NCBI RefSeq assembly: GCF_000219215.1
Contig: NC_015723.1
Span: 1,178,001 to 1,242,000, forward strand
Reading direction: 5' to 3'
Length of the DNA: 64,000 bases
Origin: Cupriavidus necator N-1
GTDB taxonomy: Bacteria; Pseudomonadota; Gammaproteobacteria; Burkholderiales; Burkholderiaceae
The position numbers were made by a program, and so were the translations under genes. Of the stretch, positions 42,245 through 52,120 are shown piece by piece. The notes beneath the pieces are model-generated. The model saw only the letters and a program-made list of their open reading frames with translations. It was not told where the DNA came from and made no database searches. Numbering within the stretch: the stretch's first letter is position 1; each line of letters begins with the position of its first letter.

Positions 42245-43072
42245 ATGAGTGAGAACAACCAAGCCTCCGCACGCGACTTGACTGTGCAGCGCGTGCGCCA
42301 TCCGCTCAAGATGCGCCTGCTGCAGGTGGTGCGCACCACGCAGGTGTCACCGCAGCTGCTGCGCGTCACGCTGGGCGGCGCTGATCTGCAGGACTTTGTC
42401 TCGGCGTCGTTCGACGACCACGTCAAGGTCTTCTTCCCGGTTGATGGCGCAGACAAGCCGGTGTTGCCGCAGGTCACCCCGGACGGCATCACCTTCCCCG
42501 AAGGCCAGCCGCGGCCGGCCGCGCGCGACTACACGCCGCGCCGCTACGACGCGGCGAAGCAGGAACTGGATATCGAGTTCGTGCTGCATGGCGATGGTCC
42601 CGCCTCGACCTGGGCTGCCCAGGCGCAGCCGGGCCAGTACCTGGGCATGGGCGGGCCGCGCGGCTCGTTCGTGGTGCCCACGGCGTTCGACTGGCACCTG
42701 CTGATCGGCGACGATACCGCGCTGCCGGCAATCGCCCGGCGCCTGGAAGAGCTCGGGGCCGATACGCGCGCCATCGTGGTGGTGGAAGTAGGCGATGCCG
42801 CGGCGCAGATTCCGCTGCCGACGTCCGCGCAATGCGATGTGCATTGGCTGAATCGTGGCGATGGGCTGGAAGGCAGCCTGCTGGAAGGGGCGCTGCGCAA
42901 GCTCACGCTGCCGCGCGGCGAGGGCTATGCGTGGGCCGCTGGTGAAGCGGCGGCGATGAAGGCCGTGCGCCAGTATCTGGTCAGCGAGCGCGGCATCGAC
43001 AAGAAGCGCATCCGCGCATCGGCCTACTGGAAGCGCGGCGACGCGGCGGTGCACGAGACGCTGGACGACTGA
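42245..43072 (+). CDS. yqjH: siderophore-interacting ferric reductase, YqjH-like
   Basis: The 275-residue protein is a SIP/ViuB-family flavoprotein. It has the FAD-binding motif ARDYTPRRYD (RxYTxR), GPASTWAAQAQPGQYLGMGG and a C-terminal NAD(P)H domain ending AAGEAAAMKAVRQYL, then RASAYWKRG. It reduces ferric-siderophore to release iron. It lies 78 bp after the yqjI-like gene and is expected to be repressed by it. Confidence 0.9.
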   Translation: MSENNQASARDLTVQRVRHPLKMRLLQVVRTTQVSPQLLRVTLGGADLQDFVSASFDDHVKVFFPVDGADKPVLPQVTPDGITFPEGQPRPAARDYTPRRYDAAKQELDIEFVLHGDGPASTWAAQAQPGQYLGMGGPRGSFVVPTAFDWHLLIGDDTALPAIARRLEELGADTRAIVVVEVGDAAAQIPLPTSAQCDVHWLNRGDGLEGSLLEGALRKLTLPRGEGYAWAAGEAAAMKAVRQYLVSERGIDKKRIRASAYWKRGDAAVHETLDD

Positions 43073-43150
43073 GCCACGGCGGCGATATGGTGTACGAGGG
43101 CGCGGCGTTGCCATAAGATGGCAGGCAACGTCACCGCCGGGAGGACTGCC

Positions 43151-43543
43151 GTGTTGCCTGCATCCAAGCCGTTGCGCATCATCGCCGCCGCCGCGGCATC
43201 CGTTGCCATCCTGGCCGCCTGTGCGCCGGACGCCGTGCGCAATCGCCAGGCGACCGACTTCAATGCCTATCTCGATTCGCTGCGGACCGCGTGCCCGAAC
43301 ATGATCGTCGGGACGAACAATATCAGCGACTGGCTGCGCACCAGCGGCAGCCGCAGCGACGACGACTACGTCTACTGGCTGGACCAGACGTCGCGCCTGT
43401 ACTACCAGCGCATTTCTGCGCAGCAGTACCGCGATTCGGTCAGCGCGGCGCTGGGCGGGCGCTCCGATTCTCCCGCGCTGGACTGCATCGTGCGCCATCT
43501 GCCCGCGAACCGGCCGACCGGTCTGCCGGGGGGCAGGCTCTAG
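43151..43543 (+). CDS. hypothetical lipoprotein
   Basis: The 130-residue product has a lipoprotein signal (LRIIAAAAASVAILAAC) and a soluble domain with FNAYLDSLRTACPN, two more Cys residues and YVYWLDQTSRLYYQRISAQQ. The GTG start, preceded by GGGAGG, fits better than the upstream ATG, which lacks a ribosome-binding site. The family is not recognised. Confidence 0.7.
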   Translation: MLPASKPLRIIAAAAASVAILAACAPDAVRNRQATDFNAYLDSLRTACPNMIVGTNNISDWLRTSGSRSDDDYVYWLDQTSRLYYQRISAQQYRDSVSAALGGRSDSPALDCIVRHLPANRPTGLPGGRL

Positions 43544-43664
43544 GCATCTGCGCACGCCGGTTGTGCAATGGCCGCATCCCCGCTAACATGAGTCCCGGCA
43601 GCCGAGACAACGGCTGCCGACGTCGCTCGGACGGTTCCGGGCGCTTACGTAAAGGACTCCCTCC

Positions 43665-44873
43665 ATGACTGCCGCTTCTGGCAAGCGCCGCTTTGCGCGC
43701 ATCGATCGCCTTCCCCCGTACGTTTTCAATATCACCGCCGAGCTGAAGATGGCCGCCCGCCGCCGTGGCGAGGACATCATCGACATGAGCATGGGCAACC
43801 CCGATGGCGCCACGCCGGCGCATATCGTGGCCAAGCTGACTGAAGCGGCGCAGCGGCCCGATACGCACGGCTACTCGGCCTCCAAGGGCATCCCGCGGCT
43901 GCGCCGCGCGATCGCGCACTGGTACCGCGAACGCTATGACGTGGAGATCGACCCGGATACCGAGGCCATCGTCACCATCGGTTCCAAGGAAGGCCTGGCG
44001 CACCTGATGCTGGCCACGCTGGACCGCGGCGACACGGTGCTGGTGCCCGATCCCAGCTACCCCATCCATATCTACGGCGCGGTCATTGCCGGCGCGGATA
44101 TTCGCTCGGTGCCGCTGGTGCCGGGCATCGATTTCTTTGCCGAGCTGGAGCGCGCCATCCGCGGCAGCTATCCCAAGCCGAAGATGATCGTGCTGGGCTT
44201 TCCGTCCAACCCCACCGCGCAATGCGTGGAGCTTGACTTCTTCGAGCGCGTCATTGCGCTGGCACGCAAGCACGATATCTTCGTGGTGCACGACCTGGCC
44301 TATGCCGACATCGTCTTCGATGGCTGGAAGGCTCCGTCGATCATGCAGGTGCCGGGCGCCAAGGACATCGCGGTGGAGTTCTTCACGCTGTCCAAGAGCT
44401 ACAACATGGCGGGCTGGCGCGTGGGCTTCATGGTGGGCAACCCGGACCTGGTGGCGGCGCTGACGCGCATCAAGAGCTATCACGACTACGGCACCTTCAC
44501 GCCGCTGCAGATCGCGGCCATTGCCGCGCTGGAGGGCGACCAGCAATGCGTCAGCGAGATCGCCGCGCAGTACCAGTCGCGCCGCGACGTGCTGGCGCGC
44601 GGGCTGATCGAAGCGGGCTGGCCGGTGGAGATCCCGAAGGCGTCGATGTATATCTGGGCGCGGATTCCCGAGCCGTACCGCGCGCTGGGCTCGCTGGAAT
44701 TCTCCAAGCAGCTGCTGGCCAAGGCCAAGGTATCGGTCTCGCCGGGCATCGGCTTTGGCGACTATGGCGACGAGTATGTGCGCTTTGCCCTGATCGAAAA
44801 CGAATCGCGCATCCGGCAGGCGGTGCGGGGCATCAAGGCGATGTTCCGGGCCGACGGGCTCGTGAAGGGCTGA
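43665..44873 (+). CDS. alaC: alanine transaminase, AlaC-type
   Basis: The 402-residue class I/II PLP aminotransferase has [34 protein letters not shown], the [15 protein letters not shown] region, [12 protein letters not shown] and the Schiff-base Lys in [19 protein letters not shown]. Strong pattern match to AlaC, which forms alanine from pyruvate with glutamate. The gene has a single, well-placed ATG and no obvious operon partner. Confidence 0.9.
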   Translation: MTAASGKRRFARIDRLPPYVFNITAELKMAARRRGEDIIDMSMGNPDGATPAHIVAKLTEAAQRPDTHGYSASKGIPRLRRAIAHWYRERYDVEIDPDTEAIVTIGSKEGLAHLMLATLDRGDTVLVPDPSYPIHIYGAVIAGADIRSVPLVPGIDFFAELERAIRGSYPKPKMIVLGFPSNPTAQCVELDFFERVIALARKHDIFVVHDLAYADIVFDGWKAPSIMQVPGAKDIAVEFFTLSKSYNMAGWRVGFMVGNPDLVAALTRIKSYHDYGTFTPLQIAAIAALEGDQQCVSEIAAQYQSRRDVLARGLIEAGWPVEIPKASMYIWARIPEPYRALGSLEFSKQLLAKAKVSVSPGIGFGDYGDEYVRFALIENESRIRQAVRGIKAMFRADGLVKG

Positions 44874-45020
44874 GGGGCTGCGAGCGGGGCCTAATTCCGG
44901 CCTTTCATTTCCCCCGAACGGGTCATGTGGTGTGCCGCGATGCGATGCTTTAATGTTTGCGCATCGCGGCGGCCCGACAAGAAGGTCGCCGGAAAACTAT
45001 AACTTCCGGGTCCTTCTGTC

Positions 45021-46969
45021 ATGATCTCCCTTGCCAGCCGTGCGCACGCGTCCACGTATCCTGCTTGGCGGCACTTCCTCCAGTCTTGCCTCGTTGTCCT
45101 GGCCTTGCTGTGGGCAGCCATGCTGTCCGGATGCGTTGCCGAGGAAGATGCAGCAATCGAGCCGCCAGCAGGCCTCAACTACAGCATGCCATCCGCCAGC
45201 TACGTGCAAGGCGAGGCGATCGTGCCGAATCGTCCCAGCGCCAGCGGCGGTGCGATCGCCCGGTATATGGTGGCGCCGCCGTTGCCGGCGGGGCTGAGCC
45301 TCGATGAGGGCACGGTGTCATCGCCGGGACGCCGACAACCACCACGGCTGCCACGATCCACGTTGTGACCGGCACGAACAGCGCAGGTTCGGCGACTGCC
45401 CGCGTGCAGATCGAGGTGCGCGACGGCACGGTGGCGCCGACTGGCCTGGCGTATCAGGCGTTGGCCGTCATCTTTACCGTTGGCGATCCTGTTGCCGCCA
45501 GCGGCCCCACCAGCAGCGGTGGCGCGATCACGCACTACAGCATTGCGCCCGCGCTGCCTGCCGGACTTGCCTTCGATGCGCAAACGGGTGTCATCAGCGG
45601 GACGCCCGCCGCTGCGGCCGCGCAGGCGCTCTACATCATCACGGGCACAAATTCGGCGGGCAGTACCACGACGGAACTCCGCATGGAGGTGCAGGCCGCG
45701 GTCGCGCCGCCCGCCAGCCTCCAGTACGGCAATACAGCAGCCCTGTACGTGGTGGGGGAGGTCATCGTTCCCAACCCGCCGCAAGTCACCGGCGGCGCTG
45801 TCGCCAGCTTCTCCGTTGCGCCCGCGTTACCGGGCGGGCTGAGCCTGAACACACAGACCGGCGTGATCGCCGGTACGCCACAGTCCGTGCAGATGCAGGC
45901 CAGCTACACCATCACCGCAAGCAATCGCGCGGGCAGTGTGCAAGCGCAGGTGCGGATATCTGTGACGGCGCGTGGCAGTTGGGTGGCTGCCGCACCCATG
46001 CCGCAAGCGAAGCACTACCACACGGCAACCCTGCTCGCCGACGGCAAGGTGTTGACCGCTGGCGGCATTGGTGCGGGGGGCGTGACAACAGGCGCTGCGC
46101 TCTATGACTCCAGCGTAAATGCCTGGTCTGCGACCGGAAGCCTTGGCATGCCCCGGTATGAGCACACCGCCACGCGCCTGCTGAATGGCAAGGTCCTGGT
46201 TGCTGGCGGTGCATCGGGTATCTCGACGCCACTGGCTTCGGCAGAGCTGTTCGATCCGGCTACCGGAACCTGGACCCCGACCGGCAGCCTGGCAGCGGCT
46301 CGCGTCAGGCACACGGCCACGCTGTTGCCGGATGGAAGAGTCCTGGTCATCGGTGGCAATCAGTCAGGGGTGGCGCCCCTGAGTACCGCTGAACTGTACG
46401 ATCCCGCCCTCGGCGCCTGGACCGTGGCAAGTATGACTCTGACAACGCCGCGCACCCAGCATGCCGCGACACTGCTGCCGGATGGCGCCACCGTGCTCGT
46501 GGTCGGTGGTCTCAACAGCACGGGAGCGGTCCTGTCAGCCGAGTTGTTCCCCGCGAGCGGCAGTGGCGCCAGCGTGACAGTGCCGTTCCCCGGCGGGTCG
46601 CACAACGTCGTGCAGTCCGTCCTGCTGGGCAGTGGGAAGGTACTGGTCGTGGGGGACTTTGCAAGTGCCCCGCAGGCCTGGGTGTACGGTCCCGCAACGT
46701 CAGGCTGGACCGGCAGCACCATGAACGCCCGGCGTCTGTTGCCTGCCCTGATTCTGCTGGCCGATGGCCGGGTGCTGGCAGTGGGGGGAAGCCTCCCGGC
46801 AAGTGCGGAGATCTATCACCCGGATGCCAATGCCTGGACCGCAGCAGCCTCCGTGTCCGTTCCGCTCAGCGGGGTCGCCGCCGCCCTGTTGCCGGACGGG
46901 CGGGTGCTGGTGACAGGTGGCGCCGATGGCGGTGTTGAGTCCGATGCCACGGAGCTATATCTGCCCTAG
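45021..46969 (+). pseudogene. Ig-like/Kelch-repeat lipoprotein with a frameshift
   Basis: The gene begins with a lipoprotein signal (ALLWAAMLSGC). It then has Ig-like (He_PIG-type) repeats marked by APALPAGL, LDxxTGVIxGTP and TNSAGS, followed from about 45970 by six Kelch-type blades (ATLLADGKVLTAGG, LLPDGRVLVIGGN, and so on). The first Ig repeat changes frame: at about 45311-45317, GGCACGGTGTCATC lacks one G relative to the later ACGGGTGTCATC. Before this point frame 3 is used (45021-45368) and after it the second frame (45365-46969). Either the gene is broken, or the base is a sequence error or phase-variable. A surface adhesin or carbohydrate-binding role is possible. Confidence 0.75.
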
Positions 46970-47018
46970 CAACGTTCGCCCGTTGGCGGCGCGTAGCGAT
47001 GCCGGACAGCCCCGGCGC

Positions 47019-47684
47019 TCAATACCGCCGCAATCCTTCCAGCTCCAGCACGTGCACGACGCCATAGTCGACGCGCACCAGCCCATGCTGCTCCAGCACC
47101 TTGAGCGCGGCATTGGCCCGCTGGCGCGAGATGCCCGCCAGCAGGCCGACTTCCTCCTGCGTCAGATGCAACGCCGGACCCAGCCCAGGACATAACACGG
47201 GATGGAATAACGTGGCCAGCGCCCGGGCCACGCGGCCTTCGATGCCGTGCAGCCGCTCATGCTCGACGGTGGCGATGAACAAGCCCAGCCGTTCGTTGAG
47301 CTGGTCTAGCAGATAGCGGTTGAAGGGCAGGCTGGTCTCCTGCAGCCAGCGGAACGTCGCCGCAGGCATGCAGGCGATGCTTGAATCGCGCAGCGCGACC
47401 ACGTCATAGCGCAGCGCCTCGCGCTTGAGCAGGGAGCCTTCGCCAAGCCAGCCGCCGGCCGGCACGCCGGTCAGGGTGGCGCGCTTGCCCGATGGCGATG
47501 CGCAATGCACCTTGACCAGGCCCTGTGCGATGCCAAGCCAGTTGTCGGCCAGGTCGCCCTTGCGGCTGACATAGGCGCCTTGCGGCACGGCACGTTCACG
47601 CAGTTCGGCGCGCACGCGCTGGCGTTGTTCCGGGGTCAGTGCTGCCGCCCAGGGGCTGCACGCCAGCAGCGCGTCGAGGCTCAC
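47019..47684 (-). CDS. Crp/Fnr-family transcriptional regulator
   Basis: The 221-residue product has a cNMP-like barrel (GAYVSRKGDLADNWLGIAQG, VPAGGWLGEGSLLKREALRY) and a winged helix (LTQEEVGLLAGISRQRANAA). It is clearly paralogous to the regulator at 883-1587, sharing GVPAGGW-GEGS and the HTH pattern. No Fe-S cysteine motif. The GTG at VSLDALL was chosen; a longer GTG start at 47747 would overlap the hibch gene. It may regulate the neighbouring valine-degradation genes. Confidence 0.85.
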   Translation of the reverse strand: MSLDALLACSPWAAALTPEQRQRVRAELRERAVPQGAYVSRKGDLADNWLGIAQGLVKVHCASPSGKRATLTGVPAGGWLGEGSLLKREALRYDVVALRDSSIACMPAATFRWLQETSLPFNRYLLDQLNERLGLFIATVEHERLHGIEGRVARALATLFHPVLCPGLGPALHLTQEEVGLLAGISRQRANAALKVLEQHGLVRVDYGVVHVLELEGLRRY

Positions 47685-47698
47685 AATGGCGCATCCGC

Positions 47699-48832
47699 TC
47701 AGGCGGGCAGGGCGAGGGGCAGCGGCTGTTCGCCCGGCGCCCACCACGGCCGGAACAGCGCCTGCACGGCGGCGTCATCGACGGCGTCATAGCTGGTGAT
47801 GCGCCAGTGCGGCGTGTTGTCCTTGTCGACGATCAGCGCACGCACGCCTTCGATGAAATCCCCCTGCGAAAACGTGCCGACCACCACCGCCAGCTCCATG
47901 CGGAAGCAGTCGGCCAGGTCCATGCGGCGGCCGCGCAGCAGCAGCTCGCGCGTGGCGCAGGCGGACAGCGGCGAGCGGGTGCGCAGCACGTCGATAGTGC
48001 GGGTGGCCCAGGCGGAGTAGGCCGGGTCGTCCTGGCAGGCCAGTCCGGCCAGGATCTCGGGCAGCGTTGCATGCGCGGGGAAATGCCGCAGCAAGGCCGG
48101 CAGCACTTGCAGCAGCGGTGCGTCGGCGGCGCTGGCGACATGCTCGCGCACCAGCGCATGGCGCAGGTCTGACAGCGCGTCCTCGCTCCAGGCGATGCCG
48201 TCGAGCGTCTGCTCCAGGCCGGCCAGTGTGGCGCTGTCGACCGCGGCGTCGGCCAGCCCGCACAGCAGGGCATCAGCCGCGCCGATGGTGACCCCGGTCA
48301 GCCCCAGGTACAGGGCCAGCTGCACCGGCAGCTTCGACAGGAAATGGCTGGCGCCCACGTCCGGCACCAGGCCGATGCCGGTTTCGGGCATGGCCACGCG
48401 CGAGCGTTCGGTGACGAGGCGCAGGTGTGCGGCTTGCGCCAGGCCCATGCCGCCGCCCATGACGATGCCGTCCATCAGCGCCACCAGCGGTTTGGGGTAG
48501 CGGTGCAGGCGGTAGTCCAGCGTGTATTCGTCGATAAAGAAACGCCGGTGCAGCGGGGTGCTGTCGCGGTAGCTGTCGGTCAGCGCGCGGATGTCGCCGC
48601 CGGCGCAGAAGGCCTTGGGGCCGGCGCCGCGCAGCACCACTGCACGGACGGCGTCATCCTGCGCCCAGGCTTCCATCTGCGCACCGAGCGCGACGATCAT
48701 CGGGTACGACAGGGCATTGAGCTGGCGCGGCCGGTTCAGCGTGGCAATGCCGACACCGTTGACGACTTGGAACAGCACCTCCGGCTCGGCGGCATCCAGG
48801 TTGGCGGCCTTGGTCTCTTCAGTCAGGCGCAC
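47699..48832 (-). CDS. 3-hydroxyisobutyryl-CoA hydrolase
   Basis: The 377-residue crotonase-fold enzyme has VVNGVGIATLNRPRQLNALS, GAGPKAFCAGGDIRAL (oxyanion), DGIVMGGGMGLAQAAH and PETGIGLVPDVGASHFLSKL (catalytic Glu/Asp). The C-terminal domain present in HIBYL-CoA hydrolases extends it beyond ordinary enoyl-CoA hydratases. It converts 3-hydroxyisobutyryl-CoA to 3-hydroxyisobutyrate in valine breakdown, the substrate of the neighbouring MmsB. Confidence 0.92.
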   Translation of the reverse strand: MRLTEETKAANLDAAEPEVLFQVVNGVGIATLNRPRQLNALSYPMIVALGAQMEAWAQDDAVRAVVLRGAGPKAFCAGGDIRALTDSYRDSTPLHRRFFIDEYTLDYRLHRYPKPLVALMDGIVMGGGMGLAQAAHLRLVTERSRVAMPETGIGLVPDVGASHFLSKLPVQLALYLGLTGVTIGAADALLCGLADAAVDSATLAGLEQTLDGIAWSEDALSDLRHALVREHVASAADAPLLQVLPALLRHFPAHATLPEILAGLACQDDPAYSAWATRTIDVLRTRSPLSACATRELLLRGRRMDLADCFRMELAVVVGTFSQGDFIEGVRALIVDKDNTPHWRITSYDAVDDAAVQALFRPWWAPGEQPLPLALPA

Positions 48833-48841
48833 GGCGGCCTC

Positions 48842-49612
48842 CTAGGCGTTGCGCCATTGCGGCGTTCGTTTCTCGAGGAAGGCGTTGACCCCCTCGCGCT
48901 GGTCGACATCGTCGAACAGGTCGACAAAGCGCTCGCGCTCCAGGGCCAGCGCGGCCTGGCGCGGCACGCCCTGGCGCGCCAGATGTACCAGCCGCTTGCT
49001 GTGGGCGGCGGCCCGGGGACTGACATTGCAGGCGCGCTCAGCCATCGCCAGCGCGGTGGCGAAGGCCTGGCCGCGCGGCACGACTTCTTCCACCAGCCCG
49101 ATGCGCAACGCCGTGGCGGCATCCACGCGCTCGTTGGTCAGGATCATGCGCTTGGCCCAGCCTTCGCCCACCAGCCACGGCAGCGTCTGGGTGCCGCAGC
49201 CGCACGGCAGCAGGCCGACGGCGGCTTCGGGCAGGGCCATCTGCGCCTGTTCCTCGGCGATGCGGATATCGCAGGCCAGGGCGCATTCCAGCCCGCCGCC
49301 CATGGCATAGCCGTTGATCGCGGCGATCACCACGGGCCGCGCGTTCTGCAGTGCCTCGAAGGCGCTGCCGAACTGCTGCGCCATCACGCGGGCATGGGCA
49401 CGGTCGCCCTCGGCAAAGCCGTTCAGGTCCGCGCCGGCGCTGAAGAACTTCGCGCCGGCACCGGTGACCACCACGGCGCGCACTTCGGGGTTGGCGTCGA
49501 TCCTTGCCACCAGCTCGCGCAGCTGCTGCAGGCCTTCTGCAGTGAAGGCGTTGGCGGGCGGGCGGCTCAGCGTCAGCGTGGCGACGTGGCCTTGCAGGGC
49601 GAACTCGATCAT
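48842..49612 (-). CDS. enoyl-CoA hydratase/isomerase
   Basis: The 256-residue crotonase-fold protein has LTLSRPPANAFTAEGLQQL, GAGAKFFSAGADL, NGYAMGGGLECALACDIRIA and LPEAAVGLLPCGCGTQTLP. It likely hydrates methacrylyl-CoA in the valine route. Its ATG overlaps the mmsB stop, which indicates coupling. The second catalytic Glu expected in hydratases is replaced by a Cys-Gly stretch (LLPCGCG), a small point to check. Confidence 0.9.
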   Translation of the reverse strand: MIEFALQGHVATLTLSRPPANAFTAEGLQQLRELVARIDANPEVRAVVVTGAGAKFFSAGADLNGFAEGDRAHARVMAQQFGSAFEALQNARPVVIAAINGYAMGGGLECALACDIRIAEEQAQMALPEAAVGLLPCGCGTQTLPWLVGEGWAKRMILTNERVDAATALRIGLVEEVVPRGQAFATALAMAERACNVSPRAAAHSKRLVHLARQGVPRQAALALERERFVDLFDDVDQREGVNAFLEKRTPQWRNA

Positions 49613-50514
49613 TGCTTGCCCTCCTTGTCGGCGGCGGACAGATACTGGCGGATCACACCGGAGAAGTCGAGCTGGCCGTCGCCGGCATGGCTCACGGCCT
49701 GGTAGACCTGCTGCGCCAGCGCGCCCAGGAACAGCGGCTGCTTCACGCTGCGCGCGGCGTCGTTGGCCAGGCCCAGGTCCTTGAGCATCAGGTCGGCGCC
49801 AAAGCCGCCGGTGTAGCCGCGCCCGGCCGGCGCGGTCTCGATCACGCCGGGCCAGGGGTTGCAGGTATCCGAGGCCCAGCAGCGGCCGGTGGAGGTATTG
49901 ACGATGCCGGCCAGCACGTTGGCGTCGATGCCGAGCTTGACGCCCAGCGCCATCGCCTCGGATACGCCAATCATGGAGATGCCGAGGATCAGGTTGTTGC
50001 AGATCTTGGCGACCTGGCCGGTGCCGGTGCCGCCGCAGTGGACCAGGTTGCGCCCCATGCCGGCCAGCACCGGGCGCACCTGGGCGAACAGCGCTTCGGA
50101 GGCGCCGACCATGAAGGTCAGCGTGCCGGCCTGCGCGCCAACGGTGCCGCCGGAGACCGGTGCATCGGCCAGCGCATTGCCGTGCGCCTCGGCGGCAGCG
50201 GCCAGTTCGCGCACGGTGGCGGGGTCGATGGTGCTTGAGTCCACCAGCGGCACGCCCGGGCGCACGCCCGCCAGCACGCCTTCCGGGCCCAGGTAGGCGC
50301 TGCGCACATGGGCGGCGGCGGGCAGCATGGTGATGACAAAGTCCGCTTCGGCCACCGCCTTGCGGGCGGAATCCGCGGTGGCGGCGCCCTCGGCGCACAG
50401 CGACGCCACCGCCGCAGCGTTGAGGTCGAATACGGTCAGCGTATGGCCGGCCTTGAGCAGGTTGCGCGCCATGGGCGCGCCCATGTTGCCCAGGCCGATG
50501 AAGGCGATATGCAT
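49609..50514 (-). CDS. mmsB: 3-hydroxyisobutyrate dehydrogenase
   Basis: The 301-residue NAD-dependent beta-hydroxyacid dehydrogenase begins IAFIGLGNMGAPMARNLLKA (Rossmann motif), has DAPVSGGTVGAQAGTLTFMV (substrate motif) and KICNNLILGISM with catalytic Lys. It oxidises 3-hydroxyisobutyrate to methylmalonate semialdehyde. It is located between the mmsA and enoyl-CoA hydratase genes, and overlaps the latter by 4 bp. Confidence 0.95.
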   Translation of the reverse strand: MHIAFIGLGNMGAPMARNLLKAGHTLTVFDLNAAAVASLCAEGAATADSARKAVAEADFVITMLPAAAHVRSAYLGPEGVLAGVRPGVPLVDSSTIDPATVRELAAAAEAHGNALADAPVSGGTVGAQAGTLTFMVGASEALFAQVRPVLAGMGRNLVHCGGTGTGQVAKICNNLILGISMIGVSEAMALGVKLGIDANVLAGIVNTSTGRCWASDTCNPWPGVIETAPAGRGYTGGFGADLMLKDLGLANDAARSVKQPLFLGALAQQVYQAVSHAGDGQLDFSGVIRQYLSAADKEGKQ

Positions 50515-50551
50515 GGGGTCTCCTTCCGTGTCGTTCTTGAATGTCGGCCGA

Positions 50552-52075
50552 TTACTTCAGGCTGATGGTGGTGTTCACCCCATCGTTGACCGTCGCGTCA
50601 TCAAACCACCGCGCCGTCACCGTCTTGGTCTGCGTATAGAACTGCACCACCTGCTTGCCATACGGACCCAGGTCGCCCAGCTTGGAGCCACGCGATCCGG
50701 TGAAGCTGAAGTAGGGCACCGGCACCGGGATGGGGATGTTGATGCCGACCTGGCCCACGTCGATCTCGCTCTGGAACTTGCGCGCCGCGGCGCCGCTCTG
50801 CGTGAACACGCCGGTGCCGTTGCCAAACGGGTTGCGGTTGACCAGGGCGATGGCCTCGTCAAGCGTATCGACGCCGACCACCACCAGCACCGGCCCGAAG
50901 ATCTCTTCGGTGTAGATCGACATGTCGGTCCGGACATCGGTAAAGATGGTCGGGCCGATGAAGTTGCCCTGCGGATAGCCCGGCACCTCCACGCCACGGC
51001 CATCCAGCACCAGCGTCGCGCCTTCGCGCTCGCCGGCGGCGATGAGGCCGAGGATCCGTTCTTTTGCCGCCACCGATACCACGGGGCCGACATCGGTGCC
51101 AGCCTCGGCGCCGGCGCCGACTTTCAGGGTCTTGGCGCGTTCGACCAGGTCGGGCACCCAGTCGCGTGCCGCCCCCACCAGCACGATCACCGAGGTGGCC
51201 ATGCAACGCTGGCCGGCCGCGCCGAAGCCTGCACCGGCCAGCGCGTTCAGCGTCTGCTCCTTGTGCGCATCAGGCAGCACGACAGCATGGTTCTTGGCGC
51301 CCATCATCGACTGCACGCGCTTGCCGTGCGCGCCGGCCAGGTTGTAGACGTGGGTGCCAACGGCGGTCGAGCCCACGAACGACACGGCCTTGATGTCCGG
51401 GTGCGTGCACAGCGCATCGACCACGTCCTTGGCGCCGTGCACCACGTTCAGCACGCCCGGCGGCACGCCGGCTTCCAGCGCCAGCTTGACCAGCTCCACG
51501 GTGGACAGCGGGTCCTGCTCCGAAGGCTTGAGCACGAAGGTATTGCCGCAGACGATCGCCATCGGGAACATCCACAGCGGAATCATCGCCGGGAAGTTGA
51601 ACGGTGTAATACCCGCGCAGACGCCGATCGGCTGCTGCAGCGTGTAGGTGTCGACGGTGGCGGCCACGTTCTCGGCAAAACCGCCTTGCTGCAGGGTGCC
51701 GATCGAACAGGCGTGTTCCACCACCTCCAGCCCGCGGAAGATGTCGCCCTCGGCATCGGCCAGGGTCTTGCCCTGCTCGGCGGTCAGGATGGCGGCGATA
51801 CGCTTGCTGTGCTCGCGGATCAGTGCCTGCAAGCGCAGCATGACGCGCAGCCGCGCGCCGATGGGCGTATGGCGCCACGTGGCAAAGGCGCGGTGCGCGG
51901 CGCCCACGGCAGCGGCGACCTCGCTTGCTGTGGCCAGCGGCACGCGTGCGAGCACCTCCTGCGTGGCGGGATTGACCACGTTGCGGAACTCGGTGGCGGA
52001 CGAATCCACCCATTCGCCATTGATCAGCAGCGGCACGGTCGGCACGGCATTGTCGGTCTTGGGCACGGCAGTCAT
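50552..52075 (-). CDS. mmsA: methylmalonate-semialdehyde dehydrogenase (CoA-acylating)
   Basis: The 507-residue ALDH has [17 protein letters not shown] [46 protein letters not shown], and the nucleophile in [13 protein letters not shown] (Cys about 290). This pattern and the lack of the usual Glu general base are those of MmsA, which forms propionyl-CoA and CO2. The start at [13 protein letters not shown] follows GGAGACAACC. Confidence 0.95.
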   Translation of the reverse strand: MTAVPKTDNAVPTVPLLINGEWVDSSATEFRNVVNPATQEVLARVPLATASEVAAAVGAAHRAFATWRHTPIGARLRVMLRLQALIREHSKRIAAILTAEQGKTLADAEGDIFRGLEVVEHACSIGTLQQGGFAENVAATVDTYTLQQPIGVCAGITPFNFPAMIPLWMFPMAIVCGNTFVLKPSEQDPLSTVELVKLALEAGVPPGVLNVVHGAKDVVDALCTHPDIKAVSFVGSTAVGTHVYNLAGAHGKRVQSMMGAKNHAVVLPDAHKEQTLNALAGAGFGAAGQRCMATSVIVLVGAARDWVPDLVERAKTLKVGAGAEAGTDVGPVVSVAAKERILGLIAAGEREGATLVLDGRGVEVPGYPQGNFIGPTIFTDVRTDMSIYTEEIFGPVLVVVGVDTLDEAIALVNRNPFGNGTGVFTQSGAAARKFQSEIDVGQVGINIPIPVPVPYFSFTGSRGSKLGDLGPYGKQVVQFYTQTKTVTARWFDDATVNDGVNTTISLK

Positions 52076-52120
52076 GGTTGTCTCCGGAAGGTCTGGTTCT
52101 GTTGGCAAGGGATGGTGGGA

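Noticed and set aside
48842..50398. A 518-codon frame merging the enoyl-CoA hydratase with an upstream Arg/Gly-rich segment
   Set aside because: The first part is out of frame with and inside mmsB; the real gene starts at 49612.
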